Positions 34,672-44,480 of a DNA stretch of 64,000 nt are shown piece by piece. Position numbers and translations under genes: made by a program. Position 1 is the first letter of the stretch, and each line of letters begins with the position of its first letter. The DNA comes from Knoellia sp. S7-12 (GTDB taxonomy: Bacteria > Actinomycetota > Actinomycetes > Actinomycetales > Dermatophilaceae): assembly GCF_040518285.1 (NCBI RefSeq), contig NZ_CP155449.1:3410001-3474000 (forward strand). Reading direction: 5' to 3'. Under the pieces are notes generated by a model, which ran no database searches, was not told where the DNA came from, and saw only the letters and a list, made by a program, of their open reading frames with translations.

Positions 34672-36072
34672 ATGAGCAGCAACGAACCAGGACAGACCGG
34701 ACCGTCGACCAGCACCACCCCCGACACCCCGGCTCACCAGGACGGAGCAGTGACCCAGGCGCTCCCGCAGCATGCCGCTCTGACGGCTCCTTCGTCGCAG
34801 CCCGGCCACGACGCGCCGACCACGTGGTACGGCGCCCACGAACCCGCCGGGCCGGTGTTCCCCCCGCCTCCGGTCCCCGGGGCAGCCCCGCAGAACCCTG
34901 AACCGCAGCCTCGCCAGCGGCGTCGGGTGGGGGAACTCTTTGCGGTGGCTGCACTCACTGCCGCCCTCGCATCGGGCGGCACGTACGCCGCGACCCAGCT
35001 GGGGTCGCAGGATTCGCAGAACCCCTCCTCCGCGGCTTCCTCCTCCAGTCTGGGTCGCGGCGCATCGACCGCACCCGTCTCGCAGACCGACTCGCAGGCA
35101 CCGAATTGGACCGCCACGGCCGCCGCGGTCTCACCCAGCGTCGTCGCGATCAAGACCGACAGCGGGGAGGGCTCGGGCGTCATCATCGACGACTCCGGTC
35201 ACGTGCTCACCAACAACCACGTCGTCGCCGGCGCCGAGGAGCTCACCGTCACTCTCTCGGACGGCCGGGCTTTCAAGGCCAAGATCCAGGGCACCGACCC
35301 GTCCACTGACCTCGCTGTAGTGACGATCGAGAGTGCACCCAAAGACCTCGAGCCCATCTCGATCGGTGACTCAGACGCCCTCAAGGTCGGCGATCCGGTC
35401 ATGGCCGTCGGCAACCCGCTCGGACTTGCGGGCACCGTGACGACCGGCATCGTGAGTGCCCTCAACCGTCCGGTCACGACCGACGCCGCACAGGAGCAGC
35501 AGCCGCAGGGTCAGAATCCCTTCGGCAACCAGCAGCCTCAGCAGCAGCAGTCGAGCAGCGAACCCGTGGTCACCAACGCCATCCAGACCTCGGCCGCAAT
35601 CAACCCCGGCAACAGTGGCGGTGCGCTCGTCAACGCCAACGGGCAGCTCGTCGGGATCAACTCCTCGATCGCGTCCCTCGGATCCTCGAGCGGGTCGAGC
35701 GGCAACATCGGCATCGGTTTTGCCATCCCCGCCAATGAGGCCGCGTCCATCGCCGATCAGCTCATCAAGGACGGCAAGGCTGTGCACGCCTACCTCGGTG
35801 TCGCACCGGTCGACGGCTCTGCCTCCGACGGCAACGCCACCCGCGCCGGAGCCGAGATCAAGACCGTCTCGCCCGACACTCCGGCCGCCAAGGCAGGGCT
35901 CAAGGTCGGCGACGTCGTCACCGCGGTGAACGGCGAAGGCGTCGAGTCGGCGGAGTCGCTCGTTGCCCACATCCGCGAATACGCCGTCGGCGACACCGTG
36001 AAGCTCACGGTGCTGCGCGACAACAAGAGCCAAGAGCTCTCCGCGACCCTCGCCACCGTTCCGACGGGCTGA
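34672..36072 (+). CDS. HtrA/DegP-type membrane serine protease with PDZ
   Basis: 466 residues from ATG 34672 (AAGGAG). An N-terminal cytoplasmic Pro/Gln-rich arm of about 90 residues leads to one helix (LFAVAALTAALASGGTYAA) and a Ser-rich spacer. The trypsin-like domain has the triad His in NNHVVAG, Asp in STDLAVV and Ser in NPGNSGGALV. A Gln-rich loop (about 20 residues) interrupts the barrel. One PDZ domain closes it (about 375-460). It degrades or refolds misfolded envelope proteins. Two hairpins follow. Confidence 0.94.
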   Translation: MSSNEPGQTGPSTSTTPDTPAHQDGAVTQALPQHAALTAPSSQPGHDAPTTWYGAHEPAGPVFPPPPVPGAAPQNPEPQPRQRRRVGELFAVAALTAALASGGTYAATQLGSQDSQNPSSAASSSSLGRGASTAPVSQTDSQAPNWTATAAAVSPSVVAIKTDSGEGSGVIIDDSGHVLTNNHVVAGAEELTVTLSDGRAFKAKIQGTDPSTDLAVVTIESAPKDLEPISIGDSDALKVGDPVMAVGNPLGLAGTVTTGIVSALNRPVTTDAAQEQQPQGQNPFGNQQPQQQQSSSEPVVTNAIQTSAAINPGNSGGALVNANGQLVGINSSIASLGSSSGSSGNIGIGFAIPANEAASIADQLIKDGKAVHAYLGVAPVDGSASDGNATRAGAEIKTVSPDTPAAKAGLKVGDVVTAVNGEGVESAESLVAHIREYAVGDTVKLTVLRDNKSQELSATLATVPTG

Positions 36073-36111
36073 CCACGAGTGACCACCAACTGACCTCAAC
36101 AGCAAGCGACG

Positions 36112-36138
36112 GTGGGTCCGAACAGGGACGGACCCCAC
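36112..36138 (+). terminator. first hairpin after htrA
   Basis: GTGGGTCCG pairs with CGGACCCCAC with one bulged G, around an 8-base loop, 40 bases after the htrA stop. Confidence 0.5.
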
Positions 36139-36181
36139 AACCGACCACTCAGCGCACCCGCCCGATCTGAGTGATCCGGTG

Positions 36182-36210
36182 AGTACCCCGACTCATGGAG
36201 TCGGGGTACT
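36182..36210 (+). terminator. second hairpin after htrA
   Basis: AGTACCCCGACT and AGTCGGGGTACT are exact 12-bp arms around CATGG, followed by TGTCGTT. It lies 21 bases before the next start, so it is either a terminator or a leader hairpin of the DUF2339-like gene. Confidence 0.65.
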
Positions 36211-36230
36211 TGTCGTTCCACCCTGTAACC

Positions 36231-38099
36231 ATGACCAATCAGCTGCAGGACGTGCGGCGCCTCGAGGGTGAGTTCGCCGACGCGATGAACCGGATGTATG
36301 CCGTGGGCAACGGGCTCGCCCGGATGCGCGCTTCCCTTGAGATGGACGACGTGACGCGGGCGGCTCCGGCTGCGACGGCCGCGACCTCGCCCATCGCCAT
36401 CACACCTGTCGCCAGCACTCCCATCGCCAGCCCTGCGATGGCCGCAGGGCCTGCTCGGACTGCGCCTCCCGCACCGGCGCAGGCTCCCCCGCGCGTGCCG
36501 ATGCAGCCTCCTGTCCCGTCGTGGTGGCAGCGCGAAGGCGCGGTCACTCGCATCCTCGCGGTGGCCGGCGCCGTCGTCACCCTCGTCGGCATCGCGATGC
36601 TGCTCGCTCTGGCGATGCAACAGGGCTGGTTCGTTCCGGAGCTGCGCGTGGGGCTCGGCGTCCTGCTCGCGGTCGCTCTCGTCGTGGCGGGCCACGTCGT
36701 CCGGGCTCGCGAGGCGTCGCGTGATCGCTTCAGTGCCGCTCCGGTCGCCCTTGCGGCCACGGGGTATGCCGCGGGCTACCTCGACGTCGTCGCCGTCACC
36801 ACCGTCTATGGCTGGGTTCCGCAGGTGGCGGGCCTGGCGATTGCTGCCGTCGTGGCCGTCACCGGACTGCTCCTGGCCCGCCGTTGGGACAGCCAGCTCC
36901 TCGCGGTCCTCACGGTCCTCGGCGCCACCCTCCTTGCGCCCGCGGTGACCGAGGAGCTGGGCAACGAGGTGTCCCTCTTCGTTGTCGTCCTCTCCGCCGC
37001 AGCCTTGCTCGCTCGCGGCGACCGCGGGTGGCCGATGCTGGCCGTGGCCCGCACCATCCCTGCAAGTGGCCTGGTCCTGCTGGGCATCGCGGTGGCCGAA
37101 GGTGATGGCGCTCCGTCCAAGATCGCGATCGGCGCCGCTGCCGTGCTGACCGGCCTCGCTCTCGTCGGTGCGGTCTCGGCTGGGCGGCACCACCGTCAGG
37201 ACCTCGTCGGCAGCGCCACGGTGGCAGCAGCCACCATCGCGCTCCTCGTCGCCTTCGGCGTGCACGGCGAGACGTTGCGCACCACGGGATACGCCCTCAT
37301 GGCAGTCACCTTCGCGGTGGCGCTGGCCGTGACGTCGCGCTCCCCCATCGGCCCGGTTCCCACGCCGCTTGCCACGACCATCGGTGCGATCTCGGGTGTC
37401 TCTGCCCTCTTCGCCGTGATGAGCGGGGCGCCTGAGCGCTGGGTGGTCACGGGCATTCTCATCACAGCTCTCGGGTATGCCGCAGCGGCCATCACGACGC
37501 GTTCTCGCGTCACGCTGTGGGTTGCCTCAGGGACCGCTGTTGTCGCGTCGATCGCCTACCTCACCCATCCGACGGCGTACTTCGAGCTGGGCATGGCCCG
37601 CGACCACGACGCCACGACCGCCCTCCTCGACAGTCTCTTGGCCGGCGGCATCGCGGCCCTCGGCGCCTGGGGCGTAGATGTCGTGCGCGGCATCCCGGCC
37701 CGCATCCGCCGGCTCGCCCGCATCGCGGCACTGATCGCAGGGCTCGCCACGTCGGCGGTGGCCGTGATCTCCATCGGCCTGCTCGTGGGCGACGCGTTCG
37801 GGGCCACGTCTGCTGGCTTCCTCGCCGGTCATGCGCTCGCCACCGTGCTGTGGATGCTCACCTCCGCCTGGTTGCTCGTGCGAGGCCTGCAGTCGGAGGC
37901 GCACAGGGCGCTGTCCCTGCGGCTGGGACTCGGCCTCGCGGCCGTCAGCGTCGCAAAGCTGTTCCTCTTCGACCTCGCCACCCTCGACGGGGTGTGGCGG
38001 GTGGTGGCGTTCATCGTCACCGGACTTCTTCTCCTCGCCAGCGGGACGGCATACGCCAAGGCTCTGGACCGGACGCGACCGCCGACGGCGGCCGCCTGA
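36231..38099 (+). CDS. DUF2339-like polytopic membrane protein
   Basis: 622 residues from ATG 36231. A short coiled N-terminus (LQDVRRLEGEFADAMNRM) and an Ala/Pro-rich spacer with repeats of PIA and ASP precede PSWWQREGAVTRILAVAGAVV, the conserved entry to the membrane domain. About 16-18 helices follow, ending AKLFLFDLATLDGVWRVVAF, the DUF2339 signature. The family is widespread and unassigned. The stop is 12 bases before the HD gene. Confidence 0.78.
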   Translation: MTNQLQDVRRLEGEFADAMNRMYAVGNGLARMRASLEMDDVTRAAPAATAATSPIAITPVASTPIASPAMAAGPARTAPPAPAQAPPRVPMQPPVPSWWQREGAVTRILAVAGAVVTLVGIAMLLALAMQQGWFVPELRVGLGVLLAVALVVAGHVVRAREASRDRFSAAPVALAATGYAAGYLDVVAVTTVYGWVPQVAGLAIAAVVAVTGLLLARRWDSQLLAVLTVLGATLLAPAVTEELGNEVSLFVVVLSAAALLARGDRGWPMLAVARTIPASGLVLLGIAVAEGDGAPSKIAIGAAAVLTGLALVGAVSAGRHHRQDLVGSATVAAATIALLVAFGVHGETLRTTGYALMAVTFAVALAVTSRSPIGPVPTPLATTIGAISGVSALFAVMSGAPERWVVTGILITALGYAAAAITTRSRVTLWVASGTAVVASIAYLTHPTAYFELGMARDHDATTALLDSLLAGGIAALGAWGVDVVRGIPARIRRLARIAALIAGLATSAVAVISIGLLVGDAFGATSAGFLAGHALATVLWMLTSAWLLVRGLQSEAHRALSLRLGLGLAAVSVAKLFLFDLATLDGVWRVVAFIVTGLLLLASGTAYAKALDRTRPPTAAA

Positions 38100-38111
38100 C
38101 AGACTGCCCGC

Positions 38112-38750
38112 ATGCTGCGGGACGAGGTGTGGGACGAGGCCGTGCGGGCCGTCAGGGGTGACGCGCACGGCCTCGTCTCCGTTCGTGACGACGTGCTGGG
38201 GCGGTGGTCCGAGGCGCATCGCGGCTATCACGACCTGCGTCATCTCGATGAAGTCGTCGATGCACTGGCCGAGCTGCGCGACGGTGCCATCGACGGCGCC
38301 ATCGAGTGGGCCAGCGTGGTGTTTGCCGCGTGGTTCCACGACGCCATCTACGACATCACGACAGCAGCCGAGAACGAACGTCGCAGCGCCGAGCTTGCGC
38401 GAACAGCGTTGTCCGCCAATGGCATCGGGATCGACGTGGTCGGCGCGGTCGTTGCCCTGATAGAGGCTTCTGAGGTGCACGACGTCCACGAAACTCGCGG
38501 CCCGCAGGCGGTGTTCCATGACGCTGACCTGTGGATCCTTGCCGCACCGGTGGAACGGTTCGACGACTACTGCGCAGACGTCCGGAGGGAGTATGCCGCC
38601 GTGCCCGACGAGGCATACGCCCAAGCCCGCGCTGCGATCCTGGCCCCGTTCTTTGATCGCGAGGCGGTCTATCGCACGGCACATGCCCGCCGCGAATGGG
38701 AGTCTGCCGCTCGCTCCAACCTCAGGCGTGAGCTGAGCCGACTGGGCTGA
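38112..38750 (+). CDS. HD-domain metal-dependent phosphohydrolase-like protein
   Basis: 212 residues. Metal ligands of the HD fold are seen in order: AHRGYHDLRHLDEV, AAWFHDAIYD (the HD pair) and later HDADLWIL, with ENERRSAELA between. This matches the predicted HD superfamily hydrolase group whose substrates are unknown. The stop abuts the amidase remnant at 38751. Confidence 0.85.
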   Translation: MLRDEVWDEAVRAVRGDAHGLVSVRDDVLGRWSEAHRGYHDLRHLDEVVDALAELRDGAIDGAIEWASVVFAAWFHDAIYDITTAAENERRSAELARTALSANGIGIDVVGAVVALIEASEVHDVHETRGPQAVFHDADLWILAAPVERFDDYCADVRREYAAVPDEAYAQARAAILAPFFDREAVYRTAHARREWESAARSNLRRELSRLG

Positions 38751-39945
38751 GCCTCCGCAACTGCTCACCCTCCCATTCGCAGACCACCAAGGGTGCCGTG
38801 TTGCACCACACGGCCGGAACGAACACCTACACAGCGTCCCAGTCGGCGGCCATCGTGCGGGGCGTGTACGCCTACCACACCAACAGTTTGGGTTGGTGCG
38901 ACATCGGCTACCACATGCTTGGTCGACAAGTACGGGCAGATCTTCGAGGGTCGCTACGGGCGCCTCGACCGTCCGGTGACCGGCGCCCACGCTCTCGGGT
39001 TCAACACCGACACCTTTGGCGTCTCGGTTCTCGGCAGCCACGACAGCGCCACCCCGACCGCGGCCGCTCTTGACGCTGTCTCCACAGCGATGGCCTGGCG
39101 GCTTCGCATGTTCTATGTCGGGGCTGCTGATCGCACCACCTTGGTGAGCGCGGACAGTGGGTCGCGTGACCCCGAAGGCACGAGCGTGAGTCTGCCGACG
39201 ATCATCGGCCATCGTGACGTCAACACGACGGCCTGCCCGGGAAACCACCTGTGGACGCGCCAGGCGTCTCTGCGCACCGCCACGGCCGCCCACAGGACCA
39301 CACCACGAGCACGATCTACAAGCGGTGGGTCGCACCCGGTGGCGCCAGCGGACGGCTCGGCACCGTCTCACGTGGAGGGGCCATGTCGCCGATCGGCTAC
39401 CGCACGATCTTCAATGGCGGCAGCCTGTGTCGCAGGCGGCGCGATGCACGAATTGAGCGATGTATTCAGCACCTATTACGAGGATCTTGGCGGCCCGGCC
39501 AGCTGGGGAAGGCCGGTGAGCAGCAGTATCCCCGTGGGTGGGGGGCAGCGAATCGACACCGTCGGTGGCTTCACCCTGACGTGGGCACCGAACATCGGCA
39601 CCCGCCGCACCAACGGCGCGCCCCGCACCTACTGGCTCTCACGAGGCGGCCCCACCGGCGATCTCGGCTTCCCGCGGACGGAGATGAGCATGCCGACGAG
39701 CGCGGGCTACGTCCAGGACTTCACCCAGGGGGCGGTGTACTACAAGTACGCCGAGGGCGCGCACGCCGTCACCGGTCCGCTCCTCACCTACTTCCGTGCG
39801 GTGGGCGGGCCCGCGTCGCCCTATGGCTATCCGAGCGCAGACGCCTTGCGAGTCAGCACGGGATGAAAGCTCCAGTGAGACACAGCGCTTCGAGCACGGG
39901 CTGGTCACCTACAACAAGGCCTCGGGAACGTTCACGGTGACCTGA
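38751..39945 (+). pseudogene. PGRP amidase with LGFP repeats, truncated and frameshifted
   Basis: Translated in changing frames, the stretch gives an N-acetylmuramoyl-L-alanine amidase. VLHHTAGTNTYTASQSA and GWCDIGYHML come first. After a shift near 38921 come VDKYGQIFEGRYG and GHRDVNTTACPG with zinc ligands. After a shift near 39290 comes IYKRWVAPGGASGRLG, and after one near 39425 LGFP-type repeats (LGGPASWGRP, FRAVGGPASPYGYP). A last shift near 39860 gives FEHGLVTYNKASGTF. The signal peptide and N-terminal part are missing, because the HD gene ends where it begins. At least four shifts plus truncation argue for decay over sequencing error. Confidence 0.8.
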
Positions 39946-40549
39946 CTTCGGCCGCGCCTCCCGAGAAGCGTTGCAGCAGACGGTCGACGATGATGCCCAG
40001 GCCCCCAGCCAGCGCGATGCCACCGATCGCTCCCAGGAGCGGGTTGTCCTTCACCCAGTGGCCAGCCAGCGCGCCGATCGCCACTGAGTAGGCCGCCCAG
40101 CTCACCGCTGCCAGCCCCGACAGCAGAACGAATCGCCTGTGCCCGAACGTGCCAGCGCCCGCCGTGACGTTGACGGCGACCCGCCCCACCGGGATGTATC
40201 GCGCGACGACAATCGCCAGACCACCGCGTCGGTCGAGCTCACGTTCACCCCTGAGGAAGGCCTGGCGCAGCTTGGGCCGTGGGCTGTCGCGCAGCCCTCG
40301 AAGACGAGACCGCCTCGCCAGGAGGAAGGTGAGGTTGTCGCCGAGGAAGGCACCCAGCGCGGCCACGGCGCCGAGGGCGAGCAGGTGCGGGGAACCGCTC
40401 GCCACACCAAACGCCGCGAGGGTGATGACGACGGACTCACTCGGCACCGGCGGCAGGACAGCATCGAAGGTCGCCAGGAGGAAGAGAGCCGGAAGCACCC
40501 ACATCGCCGCGGCGTTCTGCTCGATGAGGGTGTTGATGGTCTCAAACAC
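39932..40549 (-). CDS. DedA-family membrane protein
   Basis: 205 residues from GTG 40549, preceded by AAGGGGAG. The SNARE-associated/VTT core shows ATFDAVLPPVPSESVVITL, GAFLGDNLTFLLAR and VVARYIPVGRVAVNVTAGAG with the two conserved Arg. DedA proteins flip phospholipids or support undecaprenyl-phosphate recycling. The 3' end overlaps the amidase remnant by 14 bases. Confidence 0.9.
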   Translation of the reverse strand: MFETINTLIEQNAAAMWVLPALFLLATFDAVLPPVPSESVVITLAAFGVASGSPHLLALGAVAALGAFLGDNLTFLLARRSRLRGLRDSPRPKLRQAFLRGERELDRRGGLAIVVARYIPVGRVAVNVTAGAGTFGHRRFVLLSGLAAVSWAAYSVAIGALAGHWVKDNPLLGAIGGIALAGGLGIIVDRLLQRFSGGAAEVRSP

Positions 40550-40684
40550 GCGAATCTCCCCTTGGGACAGGGACGTTGAGACCGGCGAGGCGCCGGTCAA
40601 CCTGTCTCTGCCAGCCTATGAGCGCCGCGGTTGACCGACCATGGGGTGGATCCCCCGCTCGGCCCTGAGCTCGCCCGGGGGTCT

Positions 40685-41431
40685 CTAGGGGTGCGCGTGC
40701 GCCTGACCCTGTGCGTGGGGATTGATGAGCGGCCACCAGTGTCGCTCCCCCAGCTCGGCGACTTGGCTCTCAGGGGGCAGCACGATGCCCGTCGTCACCG
40801 CGCCGCCATCGGCCGCCACGCTGTAGACGGCGAAGCAGGCCGTCGGGGTCGGCCACGGATAGGCGGCATCGGGGTGTGGCACGACATTGCGCACGTAGCC
40901 CAGAAGAGCCGCGCCGCCGACCGGGACGCCGACGGTGTCGCCGAGCATCCGGAGCGCTTCCTCGACACCTTCTCCCTCGCCAACCGCCCGACCGGGGAGG
41001 TCCAGCCCACGACCGTCGGCGCGCTCGATGACGAGCAGACCGCCGGAGGCGTGAATGGCCGCGCGCACGACGACGGTGTTCGGCGGCGGGTTGTCCTGAC
41101 GTGAGGCAATGACGTCGGCCCGACTCCCCGGTGGCAGCCACGGCGCCTCCGGCGTGCTCTCCACGACGCGCTCGTGCTTGCGCTTCGAGATACGAAGTCC
41201 GCTGTCCCGCAGGCGTTTCAACAGGTCTCTCCCGCCAAGGGGGACGGCACCCGCAGCGACGACCGCGGCATACCTCTCCTCGGGGATGTCGTAGTGGTCC
41301 CCCTCGAAGCCCTGCCTCGGGATGCCGGCGCGGGCGGCAAAGGCATGCAGCTCCTCGAACGAGGTGTCACTCACAAGGTGCGACCAGAGGCGACCGTGAG
41401 CCGGCCACGCGGGCGGGTCGATGAGGAGCAT
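40685..41431 (-). CDS. DUF4031 protein with NUDIX-like C-terminal half
   Basis: 248 residues from ATG 41431. The N-terminal 85 residues match DUF4031 (LIDPPAWPAHGRLWSHLVSD, then IPRQGFEGDHYDIPEERY). From about residue 110 the chain looks like a NUDIX hydrolase (NTVVVRAAIHASGGLLVIER), but the GX5EX7REUXEEXGU box is degraded to LDLPGRAVGEGEGVEEALR without the REUXE glutamates. It may bind rather than cleave nucleotides. The fusion is known in actinobacteria. Confidence 0.72.
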   Translation of the reverse strand: MLLIDPPAWPAHGRLWSHLVSDTSFEELHAFAARAGIPRQGFEGDHYDIPEERYAAVVAAGAVPLGGRDLLKRLRDSGLRISKRKHERVVESTPEAPWLPPGSRADVIASRQDNPPPNTVVVRAAIHASGGLLVIERADGRGLDLPGRAVGEGEGVEEALRMLGDTVGVPVGGAALLGYVRNVVPHPDAAYPWPTPTACFAVYSVAADGGAVTTGIVLPPESQVAELGERHWWPLINPHAQGQAHAHP

Positions 41432-41557
41432 CCAGCGATCGTATGCCGTGCGTCGCACCCGGGCCTGTGGACAACTTCACGGCGGATTTCACGATTCTCC
41501 CTACCGTCGTGGGCAGTGGTCACACACCGGGTGTGACGCCAACGAAGGGGACCAGAC

Positions 41558-41848
41558 ATGGCAGCCCAGTTCCAGGTCGACACCGAGCGCATCCAGGCCG
41601 CCTCCGGTGACATCGCCCGCATCTCGAGTGAGATCGAAGGTCAGGTCGCACAGATGCTGACCAAGCTCACGGCCCTGCAGGACGCATGGAAGGGCGGAGC
41701 AGCGACCCAGTTCCACGGCGTCGTCACCCAGTGGCAGGGCACCCAGCGCCAGGTCCAGACCTCGCTCGACTCCGTGGGCCAGGTGCTCGCCGCAGCGGGT
41801 GCGCAGTACGCCGAGACCGAGGCTCAGAACATGCGCATGTTCGCCTGA
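41558..41848 (+). CDS. WXG100-family (ESAT-6-like) protein
   Basis: 96 residues, helical hairpin with the turn motif WKGGAA (W-x-G) at about 44-49 and no signal peptide. The C-terminal YAETEAQNM fits the YxxxD/E secretion signal. WXG100 proteins are substrates or partners of type VII secretion, but no EccC, EccD or other ESX component is within the window. Good RBS (AAGGGGA). It stands as a single-gene unit. Confidence 0.88.
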   Translation: MAAQFQVDTERIQAASGDIARISSEIEGQVAQMLTKLTALQDAWKGGAATQFHGVVTQWQGTQRQVQTSLDSVGQVLAAAGAQYAETEAQNMRMFA

Positions 41849-41876
41849 GACCCCGAGATCCCGAGACCCCGGCGGC

Positions 41877-41903
41877 GGGCGCGACTCCCCTGAAGTAGCG
41901 CCC
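41877..41903. terminator. convergent terminator, WXG100 / ABC permease
   Basis: GGGCGC-G-ACT and AGT-A-GCGCCC pair around CCCCTGA, between the convergent WXG100 and ABC permease genes. Confidence 0.55.
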
Positions 41904-41922
41904 ACCGTCGGTTGCTCACGCC

Positions 41923-44478
41923 CTACTCGGCGGTGACGGCCCTGAGGATGTCGAGCTTCGAGGCCCGCCAACCCGGCCACCACGCCGCGAGGATCCCGAC
42001 CAGACCTGCCAGGCCGACGAAGAGCGCGAGCTGCGGCCACGGGATGGACAGGACGTCGATGCCGTCGTCGCTCAGTGAGCGCTGCAGTGCGATCCCGAAG
42101 ACCACGCCCAGACCGATGCCCAGCGCGGCGCCGAGCAGAGCGATGACGATCGACTCGAGCCGGAGCATCCGCTTGAGCTGACGGCGACTCAGGCCCACGG
42201 CCCGCAACAGTCCGATCTCTCGGGTGCGCTCGATCACCGACAGCGCGAGGGTGTTGATGATGCCGAGGATCGCGATGATGACGGCCAGCCCGAGCAGCGC
42301 ATAGATCAGGTAGAGCATCTGGTTGATCTGGCTGCGCTGCTCGTCCGCGAACTCGGCCTGATCCTTCACCGAGACGATGGGCAGGTCGGCGACCTTGGCC
42401 TCGAGCGCAGCTCCGACCCGCTCCCGTGAGGCTCCGGGCTCTATCCCGACGAACGCGAAGTTGTCGGTCTGCGCGGAGCCCAACGACTTCAGACTGTCCA
42501 GCGTCACGAGATAGTCGGTCCCGACGAAGGATGACTTCTCGAAGACGCTCGTCACGGTGAACGGGACAGTCGTCGTCCCGCGCACCAGCGTGACGGTGTC
42601 TCCCAGCGCCTGGGTGCCCGCCGCAATGACGTCGGTCGAGACCGCCAACGACCCGGCCTTCAGGTCCCCGAGGTTGCCCTCCACGACCCTGAGGCCGAGT
42701 ACGGATCCGAGCTGTCGCGCCTCCCCGGCCATGACGGTCTCCTCGGAGCCGTCGACCTTGGGTCGATCGAACCGGAAGGACGCCACATCCGCAACGCCCG
42801 GCACGGATCGCATCTCCTGCGCGATGGCCGGCGAGAAGGGAATCCCCACCGCGCTCGAGACGACGAAGTCGGACACGAACTCAGCCTCGATGGCCTTGTC
42901 GATGCTCGCCTTCGCGCTGGCTCCGAAGACCGCCATCATCGACACGAGGGTCACGCCGATCATCAGCGCGGAGGCCGTGGCCGCTGTGCGCCGCGGGTTG
43001 CGTTGCGCGTTCTGCTGCGCCATGAGGCCGACGGCGCCGAACACCTGGCGATAGATCCAGCCGATACCGGCGATGACCGGTCGCCCGACGAGCGGGCTGA
43101 TGAGGGCGACCCCGAGGACGACCCCGAGGATGCCGACGCCGACCCAGTAGGTCGGGCGTGGAACATCGACGAACAGTCCCGTGACGAGGAGTGCCGCGCC
43201 CACGATCGTGAGCAGACCACCCACGAGGATGCGCCCGCGCATGCCGCTCTCCGCGAGCACGGCGTCATCGCGCATCGCCGCGACCGGCGGAACCTTGCCC
43301 GCCTTGCGAGCCGGAAGGTATGCCGCGACGAGAGTCACGAGGAGACCGACGACGAGCGAGACCACCACCGTGCGCGGGGTGATGATGAGCGACTGCCCGC
43401 TGAGGTCCAGCCCGAACCGACCGAAGAGGACGCGGATGCCCATGGCGATCACGATGCCGAGCCCCAGACCGATGATCGATCCAATGAGCCCGATGACCAT
43501 CGCCTCGAAGAGGACCGATCGCGCCACCTGACGTCGGGTCGACCCCAACGCCCGGAACAGCGCGAGCTCACGAGAGCGCTGGGCGACGAGGATGCTGAAC
43601 GTGTTGACGATGAGGAAGGAGCCGACGACCAGCGCCACCCCGGCAAAGATCAGCAGGAACGTCGTGATGAAACCGAGCGCCTCCTGGATGTCACTCGCGG
43701 CTGCCTTGGCGGCTGCCTTGGCGGCCGCGTCGCCGGTGACTGCCTCGACGCCCTCGGGGAGCTTGGGCGCCACGGCATCGCGCAGCTGCTCCTGGCTGGT
43801 GCCGGGCGCTGCCGTCACCCAGATGTCGGTGTAGGCGTCCTTGCCCTCCATGAAGAGGGAGCGGGCCTGCGCCGTGTCGAAGATGGACAGGCTCGCACCG
43901 GCAAGCCCGCCGTCCATCGTTGCGATGCCGACGAGCCTGGCCCGGATTCTCGGCTCGGTGCCCGAGCTGACGATGTTGACCTGCTCGCCGATGAGGTAGC
44001 CCGCCTTGTCCGCGGTCTTGTCGTCGAGGACGACCTCGGCCGGTCCCTTGGGCCAGCGGCCGGCATCGAGCGTCAGCGGCTCCAGCCCCTTGGCAGCCGG
44101 TCCACCGGTGTGGTTGAGCCCGAGCCCCGGCGGGCCGAAGCCGCCGATGAGCTTGCCGTTCTTCCCCACGACGAAAGTGCCGAAGTTCGTGATGTTGCCG
44201 TCGACCCGGGCGGCACCCTCGACGCCCGCGAGCTCCTTCACGAGCGGTCCCGGGAGCGTTGCGGTCGAGGGTTGCTGCTCGATGTCTGCATCCCCGGCCA
44301 CCGGACGCACGACGACGTCACCGACCGAGCCGTTCATGATCGAGTCGAAACTCTTGCCGAGGGTGTCGGTGAAGACGAAGGACCCGGCGACGAAGGCGAC
44401 GCCGAGGATGATCGCGAAGGCGCTCATGAACAGCCGCAGCTTGCGGGCCATGAGGCTCTTCCAACTGGCACGGAGCAT
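41923..44478 (-). CDS. ABC transporter permease, FtsX/MacB-like
   Basis: 851 residues with two FtsX cores. One membrane helix near the N-terminus is followed by a MacB-type extracytoplasmic domain of about 230 residues, then three helices (from about 265), a linker with further helices, a second extracytoplasmic region and three final helices (LYALLGLAVIIAILGIINTLALS, then GLLRAVGLSRRQLKRMLRLE). This is the doubled DUF214 type common in Actinobacteria, probably moving lipoproteins, peptides or drugs. The ATPase gene ends two bases upstream. Confidence 0.9.
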   Translation of the reverse strand: MLRASWKSLMARKLRLFMSAFAIILGVAFVAGSFVFTDTLGKSFDSIMNGSVGDVVVRPVAGDADIEQQPSTATLPGPLVKELAGVEGAARVDGNITNFGTFVVGKNGKLIGGFGPPGLGLNHTGGPAAKGLEPLTLDAGRWPKGPAEVVLDDKTADKAGYLIGEQVNIVSSGTEPRIRARLVGIATMDGGLAGASLSIFDTAQARSLFMEGKDAYTDIWVTAAPGTSQEQLRDAVAPKLPEGVEAVTGDAAAKAAAKAAASDIQEALGFITTFLLIFAGVALVVGSFLIVNTFSILVAQRSRELALFRALGSTRRQVARSVLFEAMVIGLIGSIIGLGLGIVIAMGIRVLFGRFGLDLSGQSLIITPRTVVVSLVVGLLVTLVAAYLPARKAGKVPPVAAMRDDAVLAESGMRGRILVGGLLTIVGAALLVTGLFVDVPRPTYWVGVGILGVVLGVALISPLVGRPVIAGIGWIYRQVFGAVGLMAQQNAQRNPRRTAATASALMIGVTLVSMMAVFGASAKASIDKAIEAEFVSDFVVSSAVGIPFSPAIAQEMRSVPGVADVASFRFDRPKVDGSEETVMAGEARQLGSVLGLRVVEGNLGDLKAGSLAVSTDVIAAGTQALGDTVTLVRGTTTVPFTVTSVFEKSSFVGTDYLVTLDSLKSLGSAQTDNFAFVGIEPGASRERVGAALEAKVADLPIVSVKDQAEFADEQRSQINQMLYLIYALLGLAVIIAILGIINTLALSVIERTREIGLLRAVGLSRRQLKRMLRLESIVIALLGAALGIGLGVVFGIALQRSLSDDGIDVLSIPWPQLALFVGLAGLVGILAAWWPGWRASKLDILRAVTAE

Positions 44479-44480
44479 GG

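Noticed and set aside
40685..41431. Active NUDIX hydrolase
   Set aside because: The NUDIX box glutamates are not intact, so I describe only a NUDIX-like fold.
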